In this document: one piece after another, positions 15,409 to 23,562 of the stretch | Numbering within the stretch: the stretch's first letter is position 1 | Layout of the letters: each line of letters begins with the position of its first letter | Assembly (NCBI GenBank): GCA_030272735.1 | Contig: JARXKL010000004.1 | Coordinates: 1-42,470 of the forward strand | Direction: 5' to 3' | Source: Patescibacteria group bacterium | GTDB lineage: Bacteria; Patescibacteriota; Saccharimonadia; Saccharimonadales; UBA4665 | DNA: 42,470 nucleotides | The notes under the pieces: model-generated | What the model was told of the DNA's origin: nothing | The model's database searches: none | Seen by the model: only the letters and a program-made list of their open reading frames with translations | Position numbers and translations under genes: made by a program

Positions 15409-15594
15409 ATGGCAGATCCAAAATTTTTAGTAAAGCAAGATAAAACTGGCGGCTGGCGCTGGACGCTTAAAGCCACGAATGGAGAGCCTCTCGGCCGAAG
15501 CGAAGAACCCTTCTCTTCCAAAGCATCATGTTTAAAGAGTATCGAAGCAGTTGCAAAGGCAGCTGAAAATGCTGTAGTAGTCGTTGAAGAATAG
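15409..15594 (+). CDS. DUF1508 (YegP-like) small protein
   Basis: 61 residues from the ATG at 15409, with AAGGAG eight bases upstream; the longer frame to 15295 has no ribosome site. The sequence pattern (KFLVKQD..GGWRWTLKATNGEPLGRSEE, then a helix with KASCLKSIEAV) is one copy of the DUF1508 fold. YegP carries two copies, so this is the single-repeat form. It is probably cytoplasmic; no biochemical role is established. It stands alone, bounded by a terminator. Confidence 0.85.
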   Translation: MADPKFLVKQDKTGGWRWTLKATNGEPLGRSEEPFSSKASCLKSIEAVAKAAENAVVVVEE

Positions 15595-15640
15595 TGCTGT
15601 TGGCATATAGTTAGCACTCGATACTAACTAGACTTACTAA

Positions 15641-15672
15641 GCGGCTTACACTCTGTAAGCCGCTGTTTATTT
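15641..15672. terminator. terminator between DUF1508 and FAD oxidoreductase genes
   Basis: GCGGCTTAC pairs perfectly with GTAAGCCGC around ACTCT, followed by TGTTTATTT on the plus strand. It can also stop minus-strand transcription leaving the oxidoreductase gene. Confidence 0.85.
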
Positions 15673-16899
15673 CTTACTAATATAGCTTTTTGCGACGTGT
15701 GGAATTGATTTAATAGGGTCAAGACGTATTGGGTCATAGGTAGACGCCCAGGGGTTTTCTATACCGATTATTAAATCATGAATAATCATCGCTGCTGCCG
15801 TTCCGTTGGAAAGTCCCCATTTACGATACGCAGAGCCGACATACAAATTTTTCGACCATGGATACAGCTTACCGGCTAGAGGGATGCCGTCGTAGGCGAT
15901 ATAATCGCGGTCAGACCATCTATGCGTAACTTGGTTCATGCCAAAGTGTTTTGCTGCATATTCAGACAAAGTGGTATATCTAGTATCTTTACTTATTCGT
16001 AACCCAGAGATGTGACCTTTTCCTCCGATGAGTAACGTTGGTGATCCATTAACAGCAATCGGCAATATAGAATAATTATCTTTGTCAGGCGAAATATACA
16101 TGCCTTTTATGACTTTTTCTGGTGTTCCGGCGACAATATACGACTCTTTTGGATATTCCAAGATGCAGTATGCGCCACGAGCTACTAATGGCATGGTTGG
16201 TACACTTGTTGCCACGACGATACTTTTAGCGGTAACGCTCGCCTTTCGTGTTCTAACTTTTCCTGGGTCTCCGTCGTGAATACCTATGACTCCACTTTCT
16301 TCGAAAACAAAGCTGCCGTCTCCATTTACTGCTGCAGCCAGCCCAAGCAAATATTTCTGAGAGTGCATTTTACCTTGTCCGGTAAACTTTATTGCAGCCT
16401 CAATAGCAAAGGGTAATGGGGATGTTGTTTCGTACGTTGACGGCAGTCCGAGGCTTGCAGCGACATCTGCCTCAGTTTTGAATTCTTCAACTTTCGTACT
16501 GTCTGTTGTATACACATAATTATCGTCAATTTCCCACTCACAGCTTATTTTCTCGCGCTTGATTATTGATGCAACGGTTTCGACTGCAGTTTGGTTGGCA
16601 TCGGCATATACTTGCGCGATCTTATTACCTAAGCGATCTTGCAAATCTTTATACACAAGATTATGCTGCGACGTCACTTTGCCTGTCGTTCGAGCTGTAG
16701 TTCCTCCACCGACAGTACTCTTATCAAGGACAGCGACCTTCTGACCAGATCGCTTGAGCATATACGCTACAGTAAGGCCGGTAATGCCCGCCCCCACAAC
16801 GACGGTGTCGACTTCCAAATCTTCGACAATTTGAGGATAAGTAGCCTGTAAATGGGATTCTTTCCAAAGTGATACGCCCTCATTGTTTACTGAATTCAT
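15667..16899 (-). CDS. FAD-dependent oxidoreductase (DAO/DadA family, no Rieske domain)
   Basis: 410 residues. The N-terminal dinucleotide fold is unmistakable: VVVGAGITGLTVAYML near 35-50 with an acidic end (VLDKSTVGGGTTARTTGK) that binds FAD. The C-terminal block YIAYDGIPLAGKLYP and GLSNGTAAAMIIHDLI matches the DAO fold. Closely similar bacterial proteins carry a C-terminal Rieske iron-sulfur domain and are about 510 residues; this one stops after the FAD domain with ISKK. Amine or amino-acid oxidation is the family theme; the substrate is unknown. It lies beside the MarR gene on the same strand and may be controlled by it. Confidence 0.85.
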   Translation of the reverse strand: MNSVNNEGVSLWKESHLQATYPQIVEDLEVDTVVVGAGITGLTVAYMLKRSGQKVAVLDKSTVGGGTTARTTGKVTSQHNLVYKDLQDRLGNKIAQVYADANQTAVETVASIIKREKISCEWEIDDNYVYTTDSTKVEEFKTEADVAASLGLPSTYETTSPLPFAIEAAIKFTGQGKMHSQKYLLGLAAAVNGDGSFVFEESGVIGIHDGDPGKVRTRKASVTAKSIVVATSVPTMPLVARGAYCILEYPKESYIVAGTPEKVIKGMYISPDKDNYSILPIAVNGSPTLLIGGKGHISGLRISKDTRYTTLSEYAAKHFGMNQVTHRWSDRDYIAYDGIPLAGKLYPWSKNLYVGSAYRKWGLSNGTAAAMIIHDLIIGIENPWASTYDPIRLDPIKSIPHVAKSYISKK

Positions 16900-16946
16900 A
16901 TCATTCTCCTTTATACGACACTAGTGGTACCGTTTCTTTCATGGCA

Positions 16947-17399
16947 CTAAGCTGCTACGTTACTGATTTTGGTAAATATTGCCATCAGTACACGGTTATA
17001 TACCTTAAGGTCAGCCGGTTTAATGCCATGCAAAAAAGCCTTGAGGTCTTGCTGCATCACAGCCTCTGCCTCAGCTACAATTTGCTTACCTTTAAGCGTC
17101 AACGAAACGCGAGCATACCGGCCATCTCGCGTACTCCGCTCTTTATGGATTATTTTTTTGTCCTGTAAGCTTTTGAGCGATGAAGTAACAACCGGAGGCT
17201 TCACACCTAGGTTCTGCGATAATTCTGTTGGCAAGATTTGGCCGTTTTCGTAGATACTGCCTATGAGCATCCACTCGGGCGGCGTAATGTTGTACGGGAC
17301 TAGTGCTTTGGTTAAATACCCATTCATAGAGCGATATATTTGCGATTTCATCAAGCCAATTTGATACGTAGGAGCTGGTTTATAGGTAGTTCTAAGCAT
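16947..17399 (-). CDS. MarR-family transcriptional regulator
   Basis: 150 residues, typical for MarR. The winged helix-turn-helix covers about 40-105: PPEWMLIGSIYENGQILPTELSQNLGV, recognition helix KPPVVTSSLKSLQDKKII, then the wing RSTRDGRYARVSLT. Helices at both ends form the dimer interface. The gene is divergent from DUF4383, with a perfect inverted repeat between them, so it probably controls that operon and perhaps itself and the FAD oxidoreductase downstream. The ligand is unknown; there is no cysteine at the usual OhrR position that I can place. Confidence 0.9.
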   Translation of the reverse strand: MLRTTYKPAPTYQIGLMKSQIYRSMNGYLTKALVPYNITPPEWMLIGSIYENGQILPTELSQNLGVKPPVVTSSLKSLQDKKIIHKERSTRDGRYARVSLTLKGKQIVAEAEAVMQQDLKAFLHGIKPADLKVYNRVLMAIFTKISNVAA

Positions 17400-17458
17400 A
17401 CTTAACAGGTTAGCACCAAGTAACTCTCGAAAAATGTAACAATTTTTACTGAGTCTAG

Positions 17459-17479
17459 ATAATTATGCTGCATAATTAT
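17459..17479. promoter_or_regulatory. MarR operator (perfect inverted repeat)
   Basis: ATAATTATGC-T-GCATAATTAT is a perfect 10-1-10 palindrome in the 109-base gap between the divergent MarR and DUF4383 genes, about 30 bases before the DUF4383 ATG. Size and position match MarR operators. Confidence 0.75.
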
Positions 17480-17508
17480 CAAAGATAACTAATTTAAGGA
17501 GAAATATA

Positions 17509-17892
17509 ATGTTACAAATGTTTGCAAAAGCATTCGGAGTGGTTTTCGTAACCCTCGGTATTTTGGGATTCGTCCCTGCGCTCACACCCGACGGTAAATT
17601 GTTAGGCATATTTGAAGTAGGAACTGTGCATAATATTATTCACCTCGCCAGCGGACTTGTCGCTTTAGCTACCGGTTTCAGTAGTGAATACGCTTCACGC
17701 AAGTACTTCCAAGTATTTGGTGTAGTCTACGGACTCGTAACCGTACTCGGTATCTTCTACGGTAACAACGATATCCTCGGCATCGTAGAGCACAACGTTG
17801 CTGACATCTTCTTGCACGCTGCAATTACAGCTGCAACATTGTACCTCGGTTTCGGCTACCGTGACCGCGGCGTTCATACGACTGCTGTCTAG
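17509..17892 (+). CDS. DUF4383 four-helix membrane protein
   Basis: 127 residues, four predicted membrane helices with the family features: AKAFGVVFVTLGILGF, the central HNIIHLASGLVAL, and the C-terminal HNVADIFLHAAIT. The repeated His-rich helices are typical. Function is not established for the family. AAGGAG lies nine bases before the ATG and the MarR operator just upstream, so it is the first gene of a MarR-controlled pair. Confidence 0.85.
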   Translation: MLQMFAKAFGVVFVTLGILGFVPALTPDGKLLGIFEVGTVHNIIHLASGLVALATGFSSEYASRKYFQVFGVVYGLVTVLGIFYGNNDILGIVEHNVADIFLHAAITAATLYLGFGYRDRGVHTTAV

Positions 17893-17897
17893 TAACA

Positions 17898-18314
17898 ATG
17901 GTCGAACACGATGCCAGAGTAAGATTCGTCCTGCGTTCAGCAGCAGCGGTCACTCTCCTTCTAGGCGTCACTATGATTGCCTTTCCAGCCGAGATTCTCG
18001 GCTGGTTTGGTAATGGTGGGCGAAACCAACACTTCGCCATCTATTTAGGCACAGCCCTCGTTGGTTTCTCAGTTATCAATTGGCTGTACAGCAATCTGGA
18101 CGATCTGCGCTTAATTCGGCCAGCGATCTATGGCAATCTGGCAAGTTTACTGCCAGCAACAATTATTGACGGTGTTTCGCTAGCCCGGGGTAGCATTAGC
18201 TCATCAATTTGGCTCATATTTATCATTCACCTCATTTTTGTCGTCGCGTTTTTCTATTGCCTGCGCCGCATTAAACATGACCTTGCTCCACGCCCTGTTA
18301 AGGTAATCCCTTAA
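17898..18314 (+). CDS. hypothetical four-helix membrane protein
   Basis: 138 residues with hydrophobic segments at about 12-34, 46-64, 78-96 and 104-122, and a short basic C-terminus. It starts five bases after DUF4383 and is almost certainly cotranscribed and regulated with it. No family recognised. Its stop overlaps the stop of the converging pyrB gene. Confidence 0.75.
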   Translation: MVEHDARVRFVLRSAAAVTLLLGVTMIAFPAEILGWFGNGGRNQHFAIYLGTALVGFSVINWLYSNLDDLRLIRPAIYGNLASLLPATIIDGVSLARGSISSSIWLIFIIHLIFVVAFFYCLRRIKHDLAPRPVKVIP

Positions 18315-19249
18315 TCACGCTGCTTCATAATGCTATCAAGCATAGCCATTCTTATATAGAGCCCGTTACCTGCTTGACGGAAATACTGAGCACGAGGATC
18401 AGCATCAACAGCAGCGGTAATTTCGCCGACACGCGGTAAGGGATGCATAATAATGGCTTGCTTAGGGAGTACTTCGAGCGCGGTTTTGTCGATTATAAAG
18501 TGGTCTTGCCCAACAGCAACATCCGAACCAGTCAGCGCACGCTCTGTTTGCAGACGCGTCCAATAGACAACATCAGCTTCACGGAGTGCACTCAACATCT
18601 CAGTGGTTTCTTCGTATTCCGTAGTATGTTCGTCTAGCTGAGCTTTTATGTCATTGCCAATTTGAAGTTCCGGCGTCGATACATAGGTGATTTTGTTTCC
18701 AGGGTATCTCGTTATAAGTTTTGATAAAGATCTGACCGTTCTTCCTCTCGCTAGATCGCCGCCCATGACAATATTCAAATTTTCCAGTCGCCCGGTTTGC
18801 TCTTTAATGGTGTACAAATCGAGCGCCGCCTGGGTTGGGTGTTCACCCTTGCCATCACCACCATTTATAATTGCCACCGTGCTAACACTTGCTGCCCGGT
18901 CGGCATGACCCTCTTCCTTTGTACGCATATTTATAGCGTCTACACCATATTCGTTAAATACTTTGACGGTGTCTTCAATGGTTTCACCCTTTGCAGCAGA
19001 CGAAAACTCTGCAGCATTTTCGGTACCTACAACACCAATGCCTAATTTAGTTGCAGCAATTTCGAAGCTGAAACGCGTCCTCGTAGATGGTTCATAAAAC
19101 ATAGACAACATTATTCTACCCGTGTGTCGTGTCATTACCTCGCGTCGAGACTCTATTGATTGATCTAACTGCCTGAACATGTCTGCATCAACAAATAATT
19201 GCTGTAGCTGCTCATCATCAAATTGCTCCGCGCTCAATATATGTTGCAT
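18311..19249 (-). CDS. pyrB: aspartate carbamoyltransferase catalytic subunit
   Basis: 312 residues, the standard length. It condenses carbamoyl phosphate with aspartate in pyrimidine synthesis. The carbamoyl-phosphate loop FYEPSTRTRFSFE (51-63), the HPTQAALD motif, the GGDLARGRTVRSL block and HPLPR near 269 are all present, so it should be active. GGAGAGG precedes the ATG. No other pyrimidine gene and no regulatory subunit pyrI is nearby. Ornithine transcarbamylase is excluded by the HPTQAALD and GGD pattern. Confidence 0.95.
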   Translation of the reverse strand: MQHILSAEQFDDEQLQQLFVDADMFRQLDQSIESRREVMTRHTGRIMLSMFYEPSTRTRFSFEIAATKLGIGVVGTENAAEFSSAAKGETIEDTVKVFNEYGVDAINMRTKEEGHADRAASVSTVAIINGGDGKGEHPTQAALDLYTIKEQTGRLENLNIVMGGDLARGRTVRSLSKLITRYPGNKITYVSTPELQIGNDIKAQLDEHTTEYEETTEMLSALREADVVYWTRLQTERALTGSDVAVGQDHFIIDKTALEVLPKQAIIMHPLPRVGEITAAVDADPRAQYFRQAGNGLYIRMAMLDSIMKQRD

Positions 19250-19333
19250 AACCTCTCCAATTTTTTACATAGTACAATCAATCAACATGTTTGTACACAT
19301 ATCCGCCTGAGCGTTACTTACTCAGCTGGTACT

Positions 19334-20182
19334 TTATGGGCAGGCGTGGTTTTTGTCGAGGTTTTGCTGAACATATTGAGTGAGCGCAATATAGCCGCCG
19401 CTAGTAAGGGGTGGTACGGTACAGTTGCTCATAGCGTTCGATAGACTCGCGCCGCTTGGTCGCCAGTTGGCTAGACCATTTAAGTTGCTGAGAGAATTCA
19501 AATTATTTCCCGTTATTTGACCCCATTGCTGCGCGGTAGAGTACAGCCCTACTGGCGCACCTTTACTTTGGTAATAGCTGGCAAATCCTTCAAGTGCAGC
19601 GGTATTGCGGATCAACGCATCTGTCGAGCCAGACTCCCAAGTATTCATAGTTTCAACATCGAGCCACCAGGTATAACTAGCAGTATTTTGACTTATTCCA
19701 GCCTTTTGGGCTGCTGGGGTGAAGCGATCTAAATCCGCTTCAACAGATCGGTTCCAACCGTACTGCCATGAACATTGTCTATCATTTGAGCCCGTGCAAG
19801 TACCATAGGGGTTTGACGGCGTAAAACCTGTTTTATCGGTATTATTCTTGGGCCACGTTGTAATTTGCGAAATAACTTCGCCAGGATTTGCAGTGTTTAC
19901 ATACATTTGAACTTTGGGCTGTGCCGAACCAGTTTTTGATCTGTTAGCCCAGGCAAGTTGGTCTGCGAGACAAGGGTTAGTTTTAGCTGCAGTACCACCG
20001 TTCACGCCGACGATTCCAAAATACTGATCAGTTGGCAGACGGGTGCCGCATTGTGGATACGATATGTCATAGCCGAGCAACTCAGGGGTATTCGAAGACG
20101 GCGTTCGTGCGGCTAAAGCCATGGACGGTACTAAGGCTATTGTGATGATCGATAGCAAGAATAATGTAATTTGTCTTCCCAT
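19334..20182 (-). CDS. secreted GH25-like (DUF1906-like) TIM-barrel protein
   Basis: 282 residues. Signal peptide to about residue 25 (SMALA). The body has the pattern of lysozyme-like TIM barrels: GYDISYPQCG at 37-46, GIVGVNGG at 56-63, NPCL at 69-72, YVNTANPG in the middle, and WWLDVETMN with acidic D175 and E177 in the position of the GH25 DxE pair. The end reads GYIALTQYVQ. Six or more cysteines suggest disulfides, fitting an exported enzyme. A paralogue lies at 34765-35478. The -10 box TATAAT is eight bases before the ATG. Muramidase activity is inferred and untested. Confidence 0.65.
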   Translation of the reverse strand: MGRQITLFLLSIITIALVPSMALAARTPSSNTPELLGYDISYPQCGTRLPTDQYFGIVGVNGGTAAKTNPCLADQLAWANRSKTGSAQPKVQMYVNTANPGEVISQITTWPKNNTDKTGFTPSNPYGTCTGSNDRQCSWQYGWNRSVEADLDRFTPAAQKAGISQNTASYTWWLDVETMNTWESGSTDALIRNTAALEGFASYYQSKGAPVGLYSTAQQWGQITGNNLNSLSNLNGLANWRPSGASLSNAMSNCTVPPLTSGGYIALTQYVQQNLDKNHACP

Positions 20183-20190
20183 AGAACCTT

Positions 20191-20196
20191 ATTATA
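20191..20196 (-). promoter_or_regulatory. -10 box close to the GH25-like gene start
   Basis: A perfect TATAAT on the minus strand ends eight bases before the ATG at 20182. The implied transcription start is at or next to the start codon. The -35 region is poor. Confidence 0.5.
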
Positions 20197-20271
20197 CCAA
20201 ACATAAGCGACCACCCTAATTTACGCAGTCACAGTTCATAAAGATTTAACTATTATCAAGAAAAGTCGGCG

Positions 20272-20847
20272 CTAGTTCTTGAAATCCATTCGTAACGCTT
20301 TTTGTACGCTTTCAAGGAGCTGTTCGAAGCTATCGGTATTTTTAAAAATACGGTGCGCACGCTGCCGCCCATCAGCAATTTCATGAACATACGATTGCAT
20401 ACGTTTTTCAAAATCTAAACTGTTACCACCGCGTAATTGTAACCTTATTTCTGTAATGGAGCGGTGTGACTCAATTTGATAGATTATTGGAGATTTATAA
20501 TGATGTCCTAAAGAGCCAAGGACCATAGACCGGAGCATAATTGCAGGTACTGCTGCTTTATTATTGTGAGTGATTCGGGGCAACCCATAAGTATATGGTA
20601 GTCCAAATAAGCGGGCGGTTTCCAAAAAGAAACCTTCTTTTTGAAGCTTGGCAAATTCCTGTTGAGATACAAATTTATGCTCATGTGCATTCATTTCATC
20701 CGTTCGCGGAGGACGCGTGGTCCATGAAGGCGTTATTTCGAGTAATTTTTGATCAGACAAGCACTGTACTAATGTAGTTTTGCCACTTCCGGACGGTCCG
20801 ATAACGACGAGCACTTTCTCATCAACGTCAAGGTAACTATTATTCAT
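20272..20847 (-). CDS. guanylate kinase-like P-loop NTPase
   Basis: 191 residues. P-loop GPSGSGKTT at 17-25, then TPSWTTRPPRTDE matching the guanylate kinase TTRPPRxGE block, and FVSQQEFAKLQKEGFFLETARLFGLPYTYGLP matching the GMP-binding region of Gmk. The central part diverges, and the C-terminal lid is shortened and basic. It may phosphorylate a nucleotide or another small molecule. Its start overlaps the stop of the polyprenol-kinase-like gene by 4 bases, so the two are coupled. The canonical gmk is probably elsewhere; this may be a specialised paralogue. Confidence 0.7.
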   Translation of the reverse strand: MNNSYLDVDEKVLVVIGPSGSGKTTLVQCLSDQKLLEITPSWTTRPPRTDEMNAHEHKFVSQQEFAKLQKEGFFLETARLFGLPYTYGLPRITHNNKAAVPAIMLRSMVLGSLGHHYKSPIIYQIESHRSITEIRLQLRGGNSLDFEKRMQSYVHEIADGRQRAHRIFKNTDSFEQLLESVQKALRMDFKN

Positions 20848-21452
20848 AACAACCGCAATACTACCGCTGCAGCCACCGCAACAGTTACATTATCGGATCC
20901 GTATGGCGATATAAACTCCACTAAAGTTAAGCCGGCCCCGATCAGTATCGAGGTAGCCACAGGTATATCTGTAACCCCTAGTAACAAAACTGTAGCCACT
21001 AGCAAAAAAGCTATACTGCCATGCAGGCTCTTTTTGTTCCAAAACCTTATAGAATTATTGACGTTCACAGTACCTAGTAAACTTGCAGCTGTATCTGCAA
21101 AACCCATTATAAGCACTGCGCATGCAAAGGAGCGAGCATCTGTGGCAACCAGAGCTGCTAGACCAACACCCGTAGGGAAAAAGATCTCGCCGTACGATTT
21201 GCGGCTCACAGTATAGAGTGATTTCAGTAGTTTGTACCGCCGGACGCACAGCATAACTACGCAAAAAATAAGACTGAGCAAGACTATCTGTTGCTGAGTC
21301 ATAAACAGAACAAGTGTGGCGCTTGCCACTGCACCAAGAACATGAATAGTCTTGCGGCTTATTTCGTCATGGAGCCCAAGAATTCGGGTCAATAATTCAC
21401 CGAGCAACAGAGGGCTACCCGCAACAACTATACCCAATAATATTGCAGTCAT
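20844..21452 (-). CDS. polyprenol/phytol kinase-like membrane protein (SEC59/VTE5 family)
   Basis: 202 residues, almost entirely membrane helices. Family signatures are visible: RKTIHVLG (33-40), SYGEIFFPTGVGLAAL, GFADTAASLLG, KKSLHGSIAFLLVA and VEFISPYGSDNVTVAV. These match CTP-dependent dolichol or phytol kinases and their bacterial relatives, which phosphorylate a lipid alcohol. GAGG precedes the ATG. It is coupled to the guanylate-kinase-like gene and divergent from the UbiA operon, which suggests lipid-carrier or isoprenoid-alcohol phosphorylation. Phosphatidate cytidylyltransferase is a related alternative. Confidence 0.75.
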   Translation of the reverse strand: MTAILLGIVVAGSPLLLGELLTRILGLHDEISRKTIHVLGAVASATLVLFMTQQQIVLLSLIFCVVMLCVRRYKLLKSLYTVSRKSYGEIFFPTGVGLAALVATDARSFACAVLIMGFADTAASLLGTVNVNNSIRFWNKKSLHGSIAFLLVATVLLLGVTDIPVATSILIGAGLTLVEFISPYGSDNVTVAVAAAVVLRLL

Positions 21453-21488
21453 AATTGCCTCGATTGTATCACGCCGGACACTCTTGCC

Positions 21489-21517
21489 TTTACTTCCGAC
21501 TCAGTTATTATTATGCT
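21489..21517 (+). promoter_or_regulatory. promoter for the 21524 gene, leaderless arrangement
   Basis: TTTACT (21489-21494), 17 bases, TATGCT (21512-21517), then six bases to ATG 21524. The predicted transcription start coincides with the start codon, and there is no Shine-Dalgarno. Confidence 0.55.
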
Positions 21518-21523
21518 TACGAT

Positions 21524-22183
21524 ATGGATGAAAATCAGCAGAAACCGTTAGAAAACCCGCAACAACCTTCCCAAATGGTCAGCCCGACCTATTCGGCCCC
21601 TGCCGAGTCATCCGTTACCCCAGTCAGCAACCCCGTTTCGCCGATAGGTCAAACGACATTAGCCAACGCTCCCTATTCTGAATCTGAGCCTCAAATTGAA
21701 CCACATTCTCTCCGCAAAAATCGCGCGATCGTAATTGCAGGAGCACTGTACTTATTTAACGTATGTGCGCTTGCAGCCGCGTATATATCGAGCGAGTATG
21801 AAGTGGCTCATACTCTCACTACTGTTACTCTTTGCACAGGAATATTGGCCGCGTTATTGCTTGGAATCGGCATGATGCAAACCACTTTGTATTCGATGCA
21901 ACATGGCGCAGTTATGAATAATAGAATAAAATTTGGCATAATCCTGCTGATTGCATCTATCATAGGGGGTATTTTCACACTCATTCCAGGTCTTATTTTA
22001 ATCACTATTGGTCTCAAAGAAGCCCCTTTACCGAACGCAGCACCTATAACAGGCACCAAAAAAATTATGTTTGCTGTTTTAACTTTTATAGGTGGAGGTT
22101 TGTCAGGACTTCTTGTGTCTGGAATCATATATTTCATGATTAGCGACCGTGCCTGTCAGCTTTCTAGCTCTAAATGTTATTAA
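21524..22183 (+). CDS. hypothetical four-helix membrane protein with disordered N-terminus
   Basis: 219 residues from ATG 21524, chosen because the promoter spans the upstream frame to 21455. Residues 1-65 are proline/glutamine/serine rich and disordered, ending in a basic patch (SLRKNR). Four hydrophobic segments follow: about 68-88, 98-118, 131-157 and 178-205. The end is polar with two cysteines. It stands 11 bases before UbiA and should be cotranscribed. Not recognised. Confidence 0.7.
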   Translation: MDENQQKPLENPQQPSQMVSPTYSAPAESSVTPVSNPVSPIGQTTLANAPYSESEPQIEPHSLRKNRAIVIAGALYLFNVCALAAAYISSEYEVAHTLTTVTLCTGILAALLLGIGMMQTTLYSMQHGAVMNNRIKFGIILLIASIIGGIFTLIPGLILITIGLKEAPLPNAAPITGTKKIMFAVLTFIGGGLSGLLVSGIIYFMISDRACQLSSSKCY

Positions 22184-22193
22184 CGCACTGACT

Positions 22194-23195
22194 ATGAGTA
22201 ATTGTTTAGGGGTCATTTGGTCACTCTTGCGCCCTCAGACATATCTTCTTATGTCAGTGTATGTAAGCCTGGGAATTGCTTATGGTCTGTCGGAGCAAAA
22301 TTACATGTTATCATCATTTTTGGCTGATCAGTGGCTCGCAATTGTTGGCGTCTATGCAGCTTTGGCGCTCTGGTACATCGCCGGAACTGCCTTTAACGAT
22401 TACGCAGATTACGAAATTGATCGCGTGAATTTGAAGGGAGATCGCCAGCGACCACTCGTAACTGGCACCGTGAGTAGAAGGGATTTACTGCACTATGGTA
22501 TTTTTGCTACATTTGCTTCATTAGTTGTTATTGCGCTTACCACTTCGCTGGTGATAACGCTACTGTATAGCGCAATGCTGGTACTCAATGTGGCGTATTC
22601 ACTGAAACCATTTCAAATATCCCGCAGGGGTGGGTTGGCGCCGCTACTACTCCCCTTAGGCTATATTGTATTGACTATAAGTTCAGGTATGCTGCTGACA
22701 GGTCTGAATTTTTCCGTACCTGATGTACTGATTCTTGCCGGAATGTATTTACATTTTATGGCCCGCATTGTACTAAAAGATCATCGCGACGTGCGCGGCG
22801 ACGCCATGGTTGGCAAAAAGACCTTAATCTTAAAATATGGCAACCACAAGGTATCCTTGCTTGCTATGGTGCTGTTCATAGCTAGCACCGCTCTTCTCGC
22901 ATTAGTATTGTCGAGACAATTACTCTTTATACTTCCTTTCATTGCGCTTCTCAGCAGCGGTGCAACCTATGTATTGCTGCAACTCTCCAGAGAAAATCGC
23001 TGGCTGTATCAAAAACCACTTATCACGGTATTTGGACGATTATGCAGCGGTATTATTACGCTTATTATAATTGGACTCCTCCCTCAGATCATTCATATGG
23101 AGAGCTACCAACCTCGATTTATTGCAATAGTCATCACTGCTCTTTTTTTTGTAAGTATCTCTGAAATTATTAAACTCCAACACCCCACGCAGTAA
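22194..23195 (+). CDS. UbiA-family prenyltransferase
   Basis: 333 residues from ATG 22194, 10 bases after the preceding stop; the frame runs upstream to 22149 but LRPQTYL close to this ATG matches family starts. Two aspartate-rich motifs bind Mg-prenyl diphosphate: NDYADYEID in the first loop (near 68) and KDHRDVRGD in the second (near 192), with RQRPLVTG between. Eight to nine helices follow. The acceptor may be a quinone ring, a lipid headgroup or ribose-phosphate (decaprenyl-phosphoribose type); motifs do not decide. Proximity to a polyprenol-kinase-like gene suggests a shared isoprenoid substrate. Confidence 0.85.
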   Translation: MSNCLGVIWSLLRPQTYLLMSVYVSLGIAYGLSEQNYMLSSFLADQWLAIVGVYAALALWYIAGTAFNDYADYEIDRVNLKGDRQRPLVTGTVSRRDLLHYGIFATFASLVVIALTTSLVITLLYSAMLVLNVAYSLKPFQISRRGGLAPLLLPLGYIVLTISSGMLLTGLNFSVPDVLILAGMYLHFMARIVLKDHRDVRGDAMVGKKTLILKYGNHKVSLLAMVLFIASTALLALVLSRQLLFILPFIALLSSGATYVLLQLSRENRWLYQKPLITVFGRLCSGIITLIIIGLLPQIIHMESYQPRFIAIVITALFFVSISEIIKLQHPTQ

Positions 23196-23223
23196 ACTTA
23201 TTAAGTCCTGCTACTATACCTGT

Positions 23224-23535
23224 ATGAATAAACAACTGAGCGGCGTACTCGTGCATGAGATGCCAACCGATTTACAACTAGCGCTCAGTTCTAACACGAA
23301 GGCTGTCGCAGCGTGGGAAAATATCTCAGTTATCGCTCGTAATGAGTGGATTTGCTGGACAGTATCTGTGAAACAAGATAAAACACGGCTTGAGCACATC
23401 AAACGTGCCTGCGCCGATTTAGCTGCAGGCAAACGCCGTCCTTGTTGCTGGGTAGGCTGCCTGCACCGTACCGACAAAAAGCCAAGCGCATGGGCTCAAA
23501 AAGTTTTGATAGATAAACAACCGCGAAAGTTGTAG
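23224..23535 (+). CDS. YdeI/OmpD-associated family protein
   Basis: 103 residues. AWENISVIARNEWICWTVSVKQDKTR, followed by a helix with RIKRA-like residues and RRPCCWVGCLHR, is the pattern of the OmdA family. A cysteine cluster near the C-terminus (CCWxGC) may bind metal. Function is not well defined. TACTAT lies six bases before the ATG, giving a leaderless arrangement. The gene appears separate from the UbiA unit. Confidence 0.8.
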   Translation: MNKQLSGVLVHEMPTDLQLALSSNTKAVAAWENISVIARNEWICWTVSVKQDKTRLEHIKRACADLAAGKRRPCCWVGCLHRTDKKPSAWAQKVLIDKQPRKL

Positions 23536-23562
23536 TTATACAGTCCCACCGCAACCTGCAAA

